The notes beneath the pieces are model-generated. The model was not told where the DNA came from and searched no databases. It saw nothing but the letters and a program-made list of their open reading frames with translations. 52,990 nucleotides of DNA from the NCBI GenBank assembly GCA_964598235.1, contig CAZRAY010000007.1:1-52990 (forward strand), in the 5' to 3' direction. Both the position numbers and the translations under genes were made by a program. Source of the DNA: UBA652 sp964598235. GTDB lineage: Bacteria; Pseudomonadota; Gammaproteobacteria; Nitrosococcales; Methylophagaceae. Each line of letters opens with the position of its first letter. Within the stretch, counting starts at the first letter, position 1. Below are positions 52,919 through 52,990 of the stretch, one piece after another.

Positions 52919-52990
52919 TTAATTAGAAGTAATAAAATCAATCGAGTCTTGTATCTTAGAAAAGGTGTAAAACATTCGCTATGGATTACA

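Overview
The window is chromosomal DNA of a Gram-negative gammaproteobacterium with moderate, slightly low G+C. The evidence is a complete division and cell-wall (dcw) cluster, a meso-diaminopimelate-type MurE, the map/glnD block divergent from rpsB-tsf-pyrH-frr, and an outer-membrane block (uppS-cdsA-dxr-rseP-bamA-skp-lpxD-fabZ-lpxA). MetH, SlyX, TmcA and DUF3549 proteins fit the same class. I could not fix a genus. No rRNA, tRNA, CRISPR array, prophage or insertion sequence is visible.

Layout. 1-1600: a cytochrome P460-like secreted haem protein and ada, co-directional on the minus strand. 1900-19463: the dcw cluster mraZ-rsmH-ftsL-ftsI-murE-murF-mraY-murD-ftsW-murG-murC-murB-ddl-ftsQ-ftsA-ftsZ. 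It starts from a good sigma70 promoter with a three-repeat MraZ-type operator at the transcript start, and most joints are short overlaps that suggest translational coupling. 19578-21482: a repeat-rich lipoprotein with a C-terminal peptidoglycan-binding domain, with its own promoter and terminator, where many relatives carry lpxC. 21549-24938: glnD and map on the minus strand. 25056-28791: rpsB (with an unusual C-terminal helix-hairpin-helix extension), tsf, pyrH and frr. 28807-38157: undecaprenyl-PP, CDP-diacylglycerol, isoprenoid, RseP, BAM, Skp and lipid A genes, ending at lpxA without lpxB. 38159-40223: a DUF4139 protein and a glutathione S-transferase, minus strand; the latter appears to start at ATT. 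40306-46333: metH, slyX, tmcA. 46392-48667: two poorly characterised proteins transcribed divergently around a 25-bp perfect palindrome. 48681-52420: a 2OG-Fe(II) oxygenase, an SpmA/SpmB-type fused membrane protein and a DEAD-box helicase, all minus strand. 52551-52918: a short repeat element and a dodecin gene.

Functionally the window is mostly housekeeping: envelope growth and division, translation, nitrogen signalling and methionine synthesis. The most unusual items are the 4x3-repeat lipoprotein after ftsZ, the S2 fusion, the ATT-started transferase, the P460-ada pair, and the palindrome between the two uncharacterised genes. I did not find a convincing new multi-gene defence or mobile system. 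Start codons were corrected where a ribosome-binding site and family alignment demanded it (mraZ, rsmH, murC, ftsA, ftsZ, cdsA, fabZ, lpxA, the DUF3549 gene, dodecin and the transferase).
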